IMG/VR virus record: IMGVR_UViG_3300030406_001777 | Coordinates: 1 to 37,559 of that record | Direction: 5' to 3' (one strand) | Source of the DNA: a virus | Length of the DNA stretch: 37,559 nt | Part shown: one piece after another, positions 1 to 9,900 of the stretch | Layout of the letters: every line of letters begins with the position of its first letter | Numbering within the stretch: position 1 is the first letter of the stretch | Notes under the pieces: model-generated | What the model saw: the letters and a program-made list of their open reading frames with translations, nothing else | What the model was told of the DNA's origin: nothing | Databases searched by the model: none | Translations under genes and position numbers: made by a program

Positions 1-77
1 CAATCAACTAGAAGACTCAGACCTCAAGGTAAAACCTCCAAGAGGTTATCTAGCCTGACACCTGATGGTCTACGCAA
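1..77. repeat. Direct terminal repeat (left copy) of a circular contig
   Basis: These 77 bases are identical to the last 77 bases of the window. The reading frame of the small terminase runs through the repeat without a break when the ends are joined. An exact overlap of this length is what a k-mer assembler leaves on a circular molecule, so I read it as an assembly overlap and not as a biological terminal repeat. Confidence 0.93.
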
Positions 78-627
78 GAGGGTTCTTGACGCATTGCCTT
101 TATGGGAGTCCTACCCTAGGTGGTTCAGGAGAGTATTGGTTTTGCTGCCGACCCATGGTGACATATTCTCGATAGCAGAAGAACTCAACACTACGCCTGA
201 TGAACTGCAAGGCATGATAGAGAAGAGACCTACATTCTCAAAGCTTGTGAAGTTTATTCAGGATAATGGGCACTACCCTGCCTGTGCATCAACCAAAGAG
301 TATTTGAAACATGCCAACCTTGTTGAGCACTATGCAAACGAGAGCACTGTGTCTGCTGTGATACACTTAGAAACAAATGCAGGACAGGCACCAATCAATC
401 ACAAGATTGTTGACGCTGCAGGATGGTTTGCAAACATAGAGAATGACACAGAAAGAGTGCGAAGGCAACAAGCCCATGCACTTGACAAATACGAGAAGAA
501 GATAGATTCTGATGCTGTGGTTGAAGAAGTAGAAGAAGGATTGCAACCCTTTGTAAGAGACATCAACCCGGAGGAACAAGATGGCAACGAAGAGAGTAAA
601 GTTTCCGAGGAGACAAGCACTAAATAG
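1..627 (+). CDS. terS: Terminase small subunit (main part; gene starts at 37456 across the contig junction)
   Basis: This is the DNA-recognition subunit of the packaging motor, which selects the phage DNA and hands it to the large subunit. When the contig is closed, the frame begins at ATG 37456 and gives a 217-residue protein. The N-terminus is Arg/Lys-rich. A helix-turn-helix-like stretch follows (about residues 58-76, around IFSIAEELNTTPDELQG), then a long charged helical region, and the tail is Glu-rich. Identification rests mainly on position directly before the large terminase, with an overlap of 47 bases, and on this architecture. A TTG at 94 is in frame but lies inside the gene and has no ribosome site, so it is not the start. 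The start lies just downstream of a strong promoter. Confidence 0.72.
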   Translation, partial: QSTRRLRPQGKTSKRLSSLTPDGLRKRVLDALPLWESYPRWFRRVLVLLPTHGDIFSIAEELNTTPDELQGMIEKRPTFSKLVKFIQDNGHYPACASTKEYLKHANLVEHYANESTVSAVIHLETNAGQAPINHKIVDAAGWFANIENDTERVRRQQAHALDKYEKKIDSDAVVEEVEEGLQPFVRDINPEEQDGNEESKVSEETSTK

Positions 628-2146
628 GGCTGTCCCCAAGTATACTCCTTCGCCTTGGCAAGAGGCACTACACCGTAATCAGGCAAAGCGTAAATGGGTC
701 TGGGCTGGTCGTAGAGCAGGCAAAGGTAGAGCAGCCATTCAAGAAGCTATCTCCACTATCCTAGAAGCAAGCAAGACTAAGTTTATTGTCAAAGGTGAGG
801 ACGTCACCGACACCCTAGTTCCTGACATACACATCTGGACTGTTGCACCAACCAAGGCACAGATGAGACAGGTGTGGAATGAGATGAAAGCCTACATACC
901 CAAGTACATGTGGAAAGGTTATGATGGCAGGGCTGGTGGTCGTGGTGGTGCGTGGCATGAAGATGAATTTTATGTAGAATTAGAAGTAAGAACCCCCAAC
1001 GGGGGGTTTGCAGCCGATACTGTACGCAAGAGCGTACTTTGGGAACTACGGTCTGCAGACAATCCCGAAAGTTTGCAGACTGTAGGGCTAGACTTTTTAC
1101 ACATTGCAGAAGCACAAGATGTCAAGAAAGTAGCATGGGACAAGGTAGAGTGGGTAACAGAGTCACCCGGCAGAATGGGCAGAGTCTTTGCAGAAGGCAT
1201 CCCCCCTATCGCAAGGTCACACTGGTTCTCTAGGCAGTTTATGTATGCAGAGAACAACCCGTCATTACAAAACCTTGCTGTGCGTGCAACAAGCTTTGAC
1301 AACATGTATTTGACTGATTCGCAAAAAGACAACATACGTCAACAAAGAGAAACCACAGCAGAGTGGATATGGGAGCGTATGGTAATGGCAAAGCAACCTG
1401 ATGTCGGTGGTGGATTCTTCAGAAAGATAGAAGACGCTGCTGTTGGCATGGAGCTTGCAAAACCGATTGAAGGACATGCTTATGTAGCTGGTCTTGACCT
1501 TGGTAAACAGGTAGACCCGACTGTGCTAATAATCAAAAACAGGATAACTAGAGAAAGTGTGCACAGTATTGAAATGTTAAAAACAGACTGGGTGTTGCAG
1601 AAAGAAACTCTGCTTGCCGAGCTTGCACAATGGAACTGTGAGACTGTAATGATGGACTCATCAGGCATGGGTGGTGATGTATTATTTGACGAATTGCTGA
1701 ACCTCGGTGTCCCTGTAGTTGGCAAGAAGTTTACGCCTCAAACCAAGTACCAGTTATTCTTGAACTATGCAGTCGCTTTACAAAATGGTACTGTGTCCTT
1801 TCCTCCAGAGTGGTCCAAATTGAGAAGTGAGTTAGATGCAATAGAGGTACAACAAGCTGGTCTTGGATATACCTTTAGGCACCCGAACTCTGCACATGAT
1901 GACTGGGTGGATGCCGAGGTTTTAGCCCTCATGGCGTGTGACCCACCTGACGCTATGGATGATGAGTACGAGCCAGTGACCACAATAAGAACAGTTGAAC
2001 CTTTGACGGAAAATAGTGTATCATACACGGGAGGACGCTTAATGCGTTGGAGGAGACAAAGAAAAGCAAAGCAGTTACAAGAACTGCGAAAGTTGACAGA
2101 GATTAGCACAAATCAGGAGTCACTCCTGCTTGACGCAATGGATTAA
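581..2146 (+). CDS. terL: Terminase large subunit (packaging ATPase and nuclease)
   Basis: This is the motor protein that drives DNA into the prohead and cuts it. The 521 residues carry an N-terminal ATPase with Walker A GRRAGKGR (residues 43-50) and Walker B with catalytic Glu in VGLDFLHIAEA (E177). The C-terminal RNase H-like nuclease shows the first Asp in AGLDLGK (D306), the second in VMMDSSG (D359) and a late acidic cluster in HDDWVDAE (D440-D444). The start at 581 is fixed by GGAGGA five bases upstream, although it overlaps terS by 47 bases. Length and domain order are normal for tailed phages. The portal gene follows directly. Confidence 0.95.
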   Translation: MATKRVKFPRRQALNRAVPKYTPSPWQEALHRNQAKRKWVWAGRRAGKGRAAIQEAISTILEASKTKFIVKGEDVTDTLVPDIHIWTVAPTKAQMRQVWNEMKAYIPKYMWKGYDGRAGGRGGAWHEDEFYVELEVRTPNGGFAADTVRKSVLWELRSADNPESLQTVGLDFLHIAEAQDVKKVAWDKVEWVTESPGRMGRVFAEGIPPIARSHWFSRQFMYAENNPSLQNLAVRATSFDNMYLTDSQKDNIRQQRETTAEWIWERMVMAKQPDVGGGFFRKIEDAAVGMELAKPIEGHAYVAGLDLGKQVDPTVLIIKNRITRESVHSIEMLKTDWVLQKETLLAELAQWNCETVMMDSSGMGGDVLFDELLNLGVPVVGKKFTPQTKYQLFLNYAVALQNGTVSFPPEWSKLRSELDAIEVQQAGLGYTFRHPNSAHDDWVDAEVLALMACDPPDAMDDEYEPVTTIRTVEPLTENSVSYTGGRLMRWRRQRKAKQLQELRKLTEISTNQESLLLDAMD

Positions 2147-4072
2147 ATGGTAAATAGTTACAGACCAACACAAATGGAATCAGACTCAGTAGCCGAAGAA
2201 ACTATTGATTTACTATCTGCTCCACCACTAGATGAGCCTGCCCTTAGTGAGGCATGGGTCAAGACACAATTATCCAAAGGTGGTGCAGCATCTCTATTTG
2301 ATAAATTTTATGACAACTGTGCAGAAGCAGACGAATTTTACCTTGGGGAGTTTGACTACTCCGTCCCTCTAGGGGGAACTAAAATAAACCTAGGTACTTT
2401 TCATAGTATAATAGAAACTTTGGTAGCTCATGCCTCCCCAAGATTTATGGACATTGATGTCCCTGCCCCAAGCCCAAGAGCAACTGCCAGAGCAGAACTT
2501 ATTGAAAAGTTCCTAAATGGTGCACACCACATGCTAGAACAAAACACTCCTGTAAAGAGAGAGATTGTAAAACATCAAGGTCTTTATGGTGTGTCGCTAG
2601 TTAAGTTTGAGTTTGCAGGTAGCCAATGGGGCGAGATGCCAGAACCACCAGAAGATGGTGTAGACATGGCAAGCTATGAGCAAAGAGTCAGAGAGATTTC
2701 AGAAAACAGGAAGTTTAAGTTTCCCATAATTTCAGAAGTAGTAAACCCACAAGAGTGTGTGTGGGATACTGCAAGTACACATCCAAGGTGGATAATTAGA
2801 AACACAGAGATAGATTCAGAATGGGTGATGGCACATTTCCCAGACTTTGAAGGAGAGGTCATGGATGGCAAGTGTGACTTTGCAGAAGTATGGACATCTA
2901 CACACGTAGGTTACATGGCTAACGGCAGGTGGGCACTTGAACCTAGAAGGCACGCATACGGCAGAATACCGTGGATTATCTTTCACCCACAAACAGGAAT
3001 CAAAACAATCGGCAACAAACCTGAGCACTTGTACAGAGGTATAGGTTCAGGTAACTTTGGGATGATTAGAGCCGAGTCAAGACTAGCATCTCAGTATTTA
3101 GACATCGTGGGTAGAAACGCATGGTCATCACTAAACTTCCAAGGACCAAGAGGTATGACAGAAGAAGTGATGCAAGAGTTCTCACAAGAACCCGGTGCAC
3201 GTAACTACGTGCCCCCTAATGTGCGTATTGAACCACAGCAAACTGCAGAGGCACCACAATCTATATTGCAAGCGATGAACACATTAGAAAGAGCAATCGA
3301 AGCAAACACAGTGCCTGCAGTTGCCAGAGGAGAGAGACCATCTGGTGCAGCATCTGGATACCACACTGCTGTTCTTGCAGGTATAGCTAGTTTGAACTTT
3401 GGTGCGATTGTAGATGCAACAGAACGTGGCTTCCAAGAAGCTAACGAGATTATTTTAAGAATTGTTGAAGACGTAATTGGTGACACAGTTACAGTGTTTG
3501 GCATGACAGAAGCTGGTAGCACAGACGCCAAGATAAAGCCAAATGACATACGTGGGCACTATGTTAGTGCAGTTCGTCTAACATCAACAAGTCCTGAAGA
3601 ACAAGAACGAAAACTGTCATTATGGAGAGATACTTGGAGAGCAGGATTTGTAGACTGGACTACTGCCCTACGAAAAGCTGGTGTGTCTAACCCACTAGAA
3701 GTTGTGGGTAACAGGATAGCTGAAGACTTCTTCAACTTGCCACAGATACAACAAGCATTCTCTCAACTAGCAGCACAGAGTCTACCGATACTGCAGCAAG
3801 CTGTAGAGGCTGCATCTCAAGGTGCAGAGACTGGTATAGACGCTGCTTCAATAGCTGAAGGGATACTTGGTGGAGCACCAAATGCTGGTCAGTTTGGTTT
3901 AGGTAATCAAGCTGCTGCAGGTGCACCAACTGGTGGACAGATAAGACCAGTTATACCGGGAAGCGTTGATGAACAAAATTTAATTGGAAGACAAATGGCT
4001 AGTCCTAGAAGAGGACCACAGCCAAGCGTGGGTGCAGATGTACCACCGGGTCTTGATAATATAGGAGCATAA
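2147..4072 (+). CDS. Portal protein
   Basis: The portal forms the dodecameric ring at one capsid vertex through which DNA enters and leaves and to which the tail attaches. The 641-residue size, mixed alpha/beta sequence and position directly after the large terminase fit a podovirus-type portal. The C-terminal 100 residues are rich in Gln, Ala, Gly and Pro, as in the barrel and tail of many long portals. The ATG abuts the terL stop codon and has no clear ribosome site, so translation is probably coupled to terL; a second ATG at 2174 is possible. The following gene overlaps by one base. Assignment is by context and overall character, since no short catalytic motif exists. Confidence 0.82.
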   Translation: MVNSYRPTQMESDSVAEETIDLLSAPPLDEPALSEAWVKTQLSKGGAASLFDKFYDNCAEADEFYLGEFDYSVPLGGTKINLGTFHSIIETLVAHASPRFMDIDVPAPSPRATARAELIEKFLNGAHHMLEQNTPVKREIVKHQGLYGVSLVKFEFAGSQWGEMPEPPEDGVDMASYEQRVREISENRKFKFPIISEVVNPQECVWDTASTHPRWIIRNTEIDSEWVMAHFPDFEGEVMDGKCDFAEVWTSTHVGYMANGRWALEPRRHAYGRIPWIIFHPQTGIKTIGNKPEHLYRGIGSGNFGMIRAESRLASQYLDIVGRNAWSSLNFQGPRGMTEEVMQEFSQEPGARNYVPPNVRIEPQQTAEAPQSILQAMNTLERAIEANTVPAVARGERPSGAASGYHTAVLAGIASLNFGAIVDATERGFQEANEIILRIVEDVIGDTVTVFGMTEAGSTDAKIKPNDIRGHYVSAVRLTSTSPEEQERKLSLWRDTWRAGFVDWTTALRKAGVSNPLEVVGNRIAEDFFNLPQIQQAFSQLAAQSLPILQQAVEAASQGAETGIDAASIAEGILGGAPNAGQFGLGNQAAAGAPTGGQIRPVIPGSVDEQNLIGRQMASPRRGPQPSVGADVPPGLDNIGA

Positions 4073-4275
4073 TGGCATACAGAGATAAAAGGTCAGTAAG
4101 AAACTTAACACCCATAGAAGCTGGGTTTGTTAGGTTCTTTGAGCTTATGGAAACATCATTTAAGAATGTAAACAGCAACTATAAAAACATTGAAGTACAA
4201 AATCCAAAACCAGTGCAAAGGAATCCACGGACTCCTGACAGAGATTTTAATAGTCCATTTCAAGGAGGAATATAA
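4072..4275 (+). CDS. Small protein of unknown function between portal and 877-residue virion protein
   Basis: This 67-residue protein starts with a TAATG overlap with the portal stop and has AGGAG five bases upstream. The N-terminal half (residues 10-35) looks helical and ends in an aromatic stretch around FVRFFELM; the C-terminal half is Pro/Arg/Asn-rich and probably disordered. It sits within the head-assembly genes and is co-translated with the portal, so a minor structural or assembly role is likely. I do not recognise a family. Confidence 0.75.
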   Translation: MAYRDKRSVRNLTPIEAGFVRFFELMETSFKNVNSNYKNIEVQNPKPVQRNPRTPDRDFNSPFQGGI

Positions 4276-6908
4276 TGGTAATGCCTTTTGACACATACGG
4301 TGCTTCACGAAGAGCAAGAGAAATGCAGGACGAAGTAGAAAGAAGAAGAAGGTTACAACGAGACTTAGGTAACCCTCAAGCAGATAATGCTAATATATAC
4401 TCTACTTCATTTGACCCACCTCCGGGTGCAATGAATCCTTTTTCAGACCCAAATCAATCTGTTCCTCCTTCAGGCACAGGTTTTGCACCAACTCCTACAG
4501 AAGTGGTTAACAGGCAAATGTTATTTACACCATCGCAAACTTTTGTGTCTGCAGAAGAAGAAGAAAGAAACAGGCAGAGATTAGCACAAGAGGAAGCTGC
4601 GAGATTAGATGCTACACTGCGTGCACAGCAACAAGCTGCTGCAGCAACACAGTCAGGTGGGTTTGGTGGAATGCAGTTTCCAACTGCAGATAGAACTGGA
4701 GCACCGGGCTTAGCTACACCAGTGTTAACTCCACAACAACAATTACAACAACAACAAGAAGTGGATAATTTAAAAGACGGGTTAGCAAGAATTTTATTCG
4801 GAGATGTTCAGAGATTCTTAAGTGGAGCAGAATTACCTGAAAGAAATGCTTTATTAAGAATAGGAATAGGTCCTGAGCAACTTAATTCAAATGACCCAAA
4901 TGTGCTTAGAGACACTATAGAACAAATTATTAATTCTAATGTTGTAGGTCAACCTGAGTTTGATACTATGTCAACAAGACTTGCTTACTTGCCTTTTGGA
5001 CAATCTCCAGAACAAAGTAGATTGCAAAGAAATGTTGATTTAAATGAAAGGTTAAGAAAATTATTAGGTGGTGATGCTTCTGCAACAGACTTAAGCACCC
5101 CTCCAACAGGCACTACGCCTGCAGCTACAACTACGCCTGCAACTGCAGCAGCACCGGGTACAGTAACTCCGGGTGGTGTTGTAGGTGGCACAGTTCAGCA
5201 AGGTACAGTAGGTCAAACACCTATAGGTCAAGTATTTAACGAAGCATACGATGCTATTGCATTACTTAGAAGTGGTGCTACAGGTACTAGATTGCCTTCA
5301 GAAATTTACACACTTGCAGCACAAGAAGCACAGAGTGAAGCTAGGACTGGACCTGCAACAGACTTAATTGACACATTTAATGCAATACTTGCAGACCCTA
5401 ACCAAAGAAGTTTTACTCCGTTTACTGAACTAGAACTACCTGCACAGCTTGCTGCTGAAGAACAAAGAAGGCAAGAAAACTTTGCAGATGCACAAAGGTC
5501 AGCAACACAAACTTTTGAAACAGCTCAGCTTGGCAGAGAACAAGCATTCCAGCAAGGTGAAGCACAACGTGAAAGAGACTTTGCAAGCCAAGAAAGAGTA
5601 GCTACACAAGCTTTCCAAGCTGGTGAAAGTCTTGCACAAAGAAATCTTGAAAGAGAACTGGCAAACAGCTTAAACACTACTAACACAAACATTGCTAACA
5701 TAAATGCAGATGCTACAAGATTTGTTGCTGAAAGCAATAGAATATCTGCAGAACAGGTAGCACTGATTAACACAAGAAGTGCACAAGAGGTTGCTAGAAT
5801 TACAGGATTAAACCAAGCAAACGTTGAATCTATCAAAGGGCAGTATGCACAAATAGTGGCTAGGCAAACAGGTCAAGACAAAGCAACCGTTCAAAGAATT
5901 ATAGAAGCTGGTGCTTTATCTAGGCAAAGAGAGCAGGTTGCAAGTAATGAAAGCATATCTGAAAAACAACTACAAAACGCATTAACTTTACAGCAACTTA
6001 CAGGTACAAACCAACTTGATATTGTTAACTTACAAAATCAAGCAGCAGAAAAAGTTGCAAATGCAAATAACACTAATGCACTTGAAATTGTAAAATTGCA
6101 AGGTGATGACGCTTTTGCACTTGCACAAATGCAGATTAGTAACCAGTTTACTAACCAAGCTGAAATTGAAAGATTACAGAATGAGTACCAGAAGGAACTT
6201 GCTACATTAACAAATACAACTGAAGAACAAATTGCAAGGATTAACACTGAAGCTAACGCAAGTATAGAGGCAGGAAGAATTGCTGCAGACAAAGCAGCTT
6301 ACGAATCACAGCAAGCATTTCAGTCGCAAGAAGCTCAGGCTCAAAGAGATTTTGAGGCAGGTCAAGCTACGGCTCAAAGAACTTTTGAAGGTGGCGAAGC
6401 TGGTGCACAAAGAGCATTCCAACAGCAAGAAGCACAGCTAGACAGGGCTGCACAAGCTGAAAATGTAAGAACGCAATTCTTAAATGGATTGCAACCATCA
6501 GAGTTTGCAGAACTACAAAGGGATATTGCTAGAGGTGGATTGACTGTAGAAGAGTCTGAAAATCTTGCTGCACTTGTAGCGAGAGGTGGATTATCTGCAG
6601 AAGAAAGAATAGCAGAAATGAATGCAGAAAGCAGGTCAGATGAGATGAATGCGTTTATCTCGCTACTATCTAATCCGTCAGCACTTGGTGCATTCGTAAC
6701 TGCAATATCTGGAGAGTTGCCATTTGATGCAGTACCTACTTTAGGTCAGTTGTCAGAAATGACTCCTAACAGAATACAATACTTACAAGGTGCATTGTCT
6801 GCTCTGGGTATAGACCCACAATCATTTATAAGAATGGCACAGTCAGTTACACCACAGGCATTCCAAGAAACAGGACCATTTGGTCAGATAACAGCTATGG
6901 TAGCGTGA
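4275..6908 (+). CDS. Large Gln/Ala-rich coiled-coil virion protein with 11-residue repeats
   Basis: This 877-residue protein is unlike any family I can name. Residues 1-120 are charged helix, 120-160 are Gln-rich, and 270-315 are a Thr/Pro/Ala/Gly linker. Residues 399-462 form six consecutive 11-residue units with an aromatic at positions 403, 414, 425, 436 and 447 (pattern AxxxFxxxExx). A second block has Phe at 682, 693, 704 and 715. The stretch between them is a long Asn/Gln/Ala helix. Hendecad repeats of this kind form right-handed coiled coils or membrane-lying helices. A strong AAGGAGG sits eight bases before the ATG. Position between portal and the giant protein suggests an internal virion or DNA-ejection component. 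Confidence 0.8.
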   Translation: MVMPFDTYGASRRAREMQDEVERRRRLQRDLGNPQADNANIYSTSFDPPPGAMNPFSDPNQSVPPSGTGFAPTPTEVVNRQMLFTPSQTFVSAEEEERNRQRLAQEEAARLDATLRAQQQAAAATQSGGFGGMQFPTADRTGAPGLATPVLTPQQQLQQQQEVDNLKDGLARILFGDVQRFLSGAELPERNALLRIGIGPEQLNSNDPNVLRDTIEQIINSNVVGQPEFDTMSTRLAYLPFGQSPEQSRLQRNVDLNERLRKLLGGDASATDLSTPPTGTTPAATTTPATAAAPGTVTPGGVVGGTVQQGTVGQTPIGQVFNEAYDAIALLRSGATGTRLPSEIYTLAAQEAQSEARTGPATDLIDTFNAILADPNQRSFTPFTELELPAQLAAEEQRRQENFADAQRSATQTFETAQLGREQAFQQGEAQRERDFASQERVATQAFQAGESLAQRNLERELANSLNTTNTNIANINADATRFVAESNRISAEQVALINTRSAQEVARITGLNQANVESIKGQYAQIVARQTGQDKATVQRIIEAGALSRQREQVASNESISEKQLQNALTLQQLTGTNQLDIVNLQNQAAEKVANANNTNALEIVKLQGDDAFALAQMQISNQFTNQAEIERLQNEYQKELATLTNTTEEQIARINTEANASIEAGRIAADKAAYESQQAFQSQEAQAQRDFEAGQATAQRTFEGGEAGAQRAFQQQEAQLDRAAQAENVRTQFLNGLQPSEFAELQRDIARGGLTVEESENLAALVARGGLSAEERIAEMNAESRSDEMNAFISLLSNPSALGAFVTAISGELPFDAVPTLGQLSEMTPNRIQYLQGALSALGIDPQSFIRMAQSVTPQAFQETGPFGQITAMVA
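5469..5660 (+). repeat. Six hendecad (11-residue) repeats, block 1
   Basis: Residues 399-462 of the 877-residue protein fall into six units of exactly 11 residues, with Phe (or Leu) at one fixed position and Gln, Arg and Glu at others. Examples are RQENFADAQRS, REQAFQQGEAQ and ATQAFQAGESL. The repeat is seen in the protein; the DNA copies have diverged. Confidence 0.85.
6306..6458 (+). repeat. Four to five hendecad repeats, block 2
   Basis: Residues 678-728 of the same protein repeat the 11-residue pattern, with units such as AQRDFEAGQAT, AQRTFEGGEAG and AQRAFQQQEAQ. Phe recurs every 11 positions (682, 693, 704, 715). The block mirrors block 1 across a 220-residue helical spacer. Confidence 0.85.
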
Positions 6909-6916
6909 GGTAACTA

Positions 6917-9900
6917 ATGCCAACGCCATGGGAAAAATATCAACAGAGAAGAAATAATCCATACCGAGGTGGTAGTGGATTTAAAGGTAGAGCATTAGCT
7001 CAAGCCAAGATAAATGAGTATCAGTATCCATACGAAATGGGTAGTGTTACATCTGTAGAAGTTGACCCAGAGATAGAAGAGCAGAAACGTAGAGAAGCAG
7101 CAGAGGCACAGAAACAAAAGATGCGTGGAATACTAAGTGGTCCAGCAGCATTGTTTCCTAACTTGCAAGATTTAAAAACAGGAGAAGGCTTAAAGCTTGG
7201 TGTCGATGAAACAGCTCTTCCAAAAAGAGAGCAAGAAATAAGTGGCAAACAAAACCCTTTTAAATGGGCATTATCTAAAACAGTTGCACCTACCCTAGAA
7301 AAATGGCAAGAGCTTACAGAAGCCACTGCAGGTTTAGTTGCTACCCCTTTTAGTAGTGAATTGCAATCTCTTAAAAACCAAGGTGTATCTGCAGGTGACA
7401 GGTGGAGAGCAATAGACTTGCCTACTGCAAGAATAGGTAAGCCTAAAGGTGAAGGTTTTGGATTTGATGTTGGTGTGAAAGGTGCAGTTGAATTAGTTGT
7501 TGACCCTGTAGGTTGGGCAACTACTGTTATGCCAATAGGGTTAGCGTTCAGGGCTGCATCATATCCTGCAAGAAAACTAGGAGCAGTTGCAGGAAAATTG
7601 ACTGGTGTAACAAAATTATCAGAGTCAGGTAAAAAAATATACGCTCAAGCAGTTAGACAAGCTGACGATGTAATTAAGGCTGAAATGGATAATGTATCGC
7701 AAGATATATTTACAGAGTTATATGAAAGAAATGTTTTAAATGGTCCAACAAAAAATGGTGGTCTTGGCAAAATTGATGAAGCAAGAGTTATGTCAGAACC
7801 AAACCCTGACTTAAACATACTCATGAACTACGATGAAATCATGAGCAGTAAAGACCAAATTGGTTACGTAGATGGATTGCTTGCATATATTAATGATAGA
7901 GCAACTGCAGCAGAAAAAAGAAGAAGTGGAACTTTTTTTAGAGCCATGAATAACGCTGTGCAAAAGTTTAGACCAAGTGTTGCTAAAAGAATGAGTGCAG
8001 AGGGCAGGATAGAAACTTATTACAATCAATACATTACTGCAATACCGACTGCAGCAAGATTAGCTAAATCTGAGTTAGAAAATATTGACCATGTTGACTT
8101 ATTTGATTTAAAAAGAAAATCTTTGTCAGCTAAAGTAAAAGCAGACTTGCCTGAAGGTGTAAAACCATTAGAGTTTCAAATAAACGAACAAGCATTTATT
8201 ACACCTAAAATTAACACTGAAACAGTGGCTTTTGCTGACGATGGCAATGCCACAAATTTAATTAAAGGAATTAAGGCTTTAACAGATGATGCTATTGACA
8301 CTAAAAGATTAAGGGTCTCTGTTAACACAGACACAAACACAGTAAGTTTGGCTACAGAACAAGGGTTTAGTCTGGGCACACTTAGATTAACAATAAACCC
8401 TACAAGTGGTACAGGCAAAATACCAATTAAAGGTGATGCAAAAACTTTAACATCAGTAAGAAAAGAAATAGAGGAAAGCCTGCAAACGATGAACAAGCGT
8501 GCAGATGCTTTTGGGGGAGATGAAGCCCAGAAACGTTACGCAATACAAGACGATGGTCACTTTGAAGCTTTTAATAGTGCATCTTACACATTTGAACCCG
8601 AAACAACAAACGTATGGCAACTGCCAAAAATATTTGGAAAAAAGGAAGTTGAAAGACTGCAAAGGTTCAGGGAAGATGAACAAATCGCAACTAGCCTTGG
8701 CACGCTTGGTGGAAAATTAAGAAAAGAAATAGCAAGTGATATTGAGCCAATCATTAACCGTATTGGCTTAATAAACAAGCAAGTAGCACAAACAGGTAAC
8801 CAGCAAGCACAGTTTGTTAGAGAAACTGCATCTATAGTTCAAGATGCAAATAGAATATATAAAAACGGAATAAACAGGTATTTTGCTGAAACACAAAACT
8901 TTATAAATAATGCAAACAAGGTTGATGATTTAAAAGGTTTATCTTTTACATTTAGAAGCTTAGCACAACAAGGTGATGAGGTTGTCCCTAAATTGCCACA
9001 AAATTTAGCACAAGCTAAAAGCGAATTGTCAGACTCATTGTATAACTTAAAGAAAAATTTTATAGAGATTAAAGATTTTGTTACTGCAGATGAAGCTTTA
9101 ATTGCTTTAAGAAACCTTGACGATGGTCTAAGAAATGGTCAGCTTAGAGCAAATGTTGTTAACAGAGCTGGTGGAGGGCTAGATGAATTTTTGGGAGAAA
9201 GAGAACTTAATGGTGTTGTAAGGCAAATTATGAGGTCTTATGCACAGAAAAACCAAAACTTAGATTTTCTTATTGAGAATGGAACTAACGTATTACGAAA
9301 AAAATCAGACGCATTTACCCCTAAACTCGTATACAGAGACCTTGAAAAATTATTTGGTAAAGGTGCAAATAGAATAGGAACTACAGGTGCCAAGGCTCCT
9401 GCTGGTCAAATAATAAGAGACCTAAGAAATGAATTTAAAAAACTATATGGATTAAGTATTGAGGACACAGCATCAGTTCAAAAAGAAATGCCATTCTTGC
9501 AATTCTTGGATATGGCAGGCACAGTTGTAGGTCATTCACATAGCACAGGCAGACCAATAAGGTTATACACAACTGGGTATTTTGAGTTAACAAATAAACA
9601 AGCTAGCTACTTAGATAAATTTTATGAAGTAATGGACAGGGGTGGTCAGCTTGTTAGAGAAGAAGGTGCATTGGGTGCATTTGATGACGTTGTTCAAATG
9701 AAAACATCTAATTATGTTCATCACTTAGTTGAATCAAGAAATCAGATTATGAACGAATATCAAGTAATGGAAGAAATTATGCAAAACGGTGCAACAATTA
9801 GCCCTAAACTTGGTAAAGAATTATTCCAAAACACAAGAAGTTTTACAGATGTAATTACAGAAGGTATTGAAGCTCAAGGTATAAAGTATGCTGACAATCC

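Noticed and set aside
94-627. TTG start at 94 for the small terminase
   Set aside because: The frame is open upstream and continues through the contig junction to ATG 37456 beside a strong promoter.
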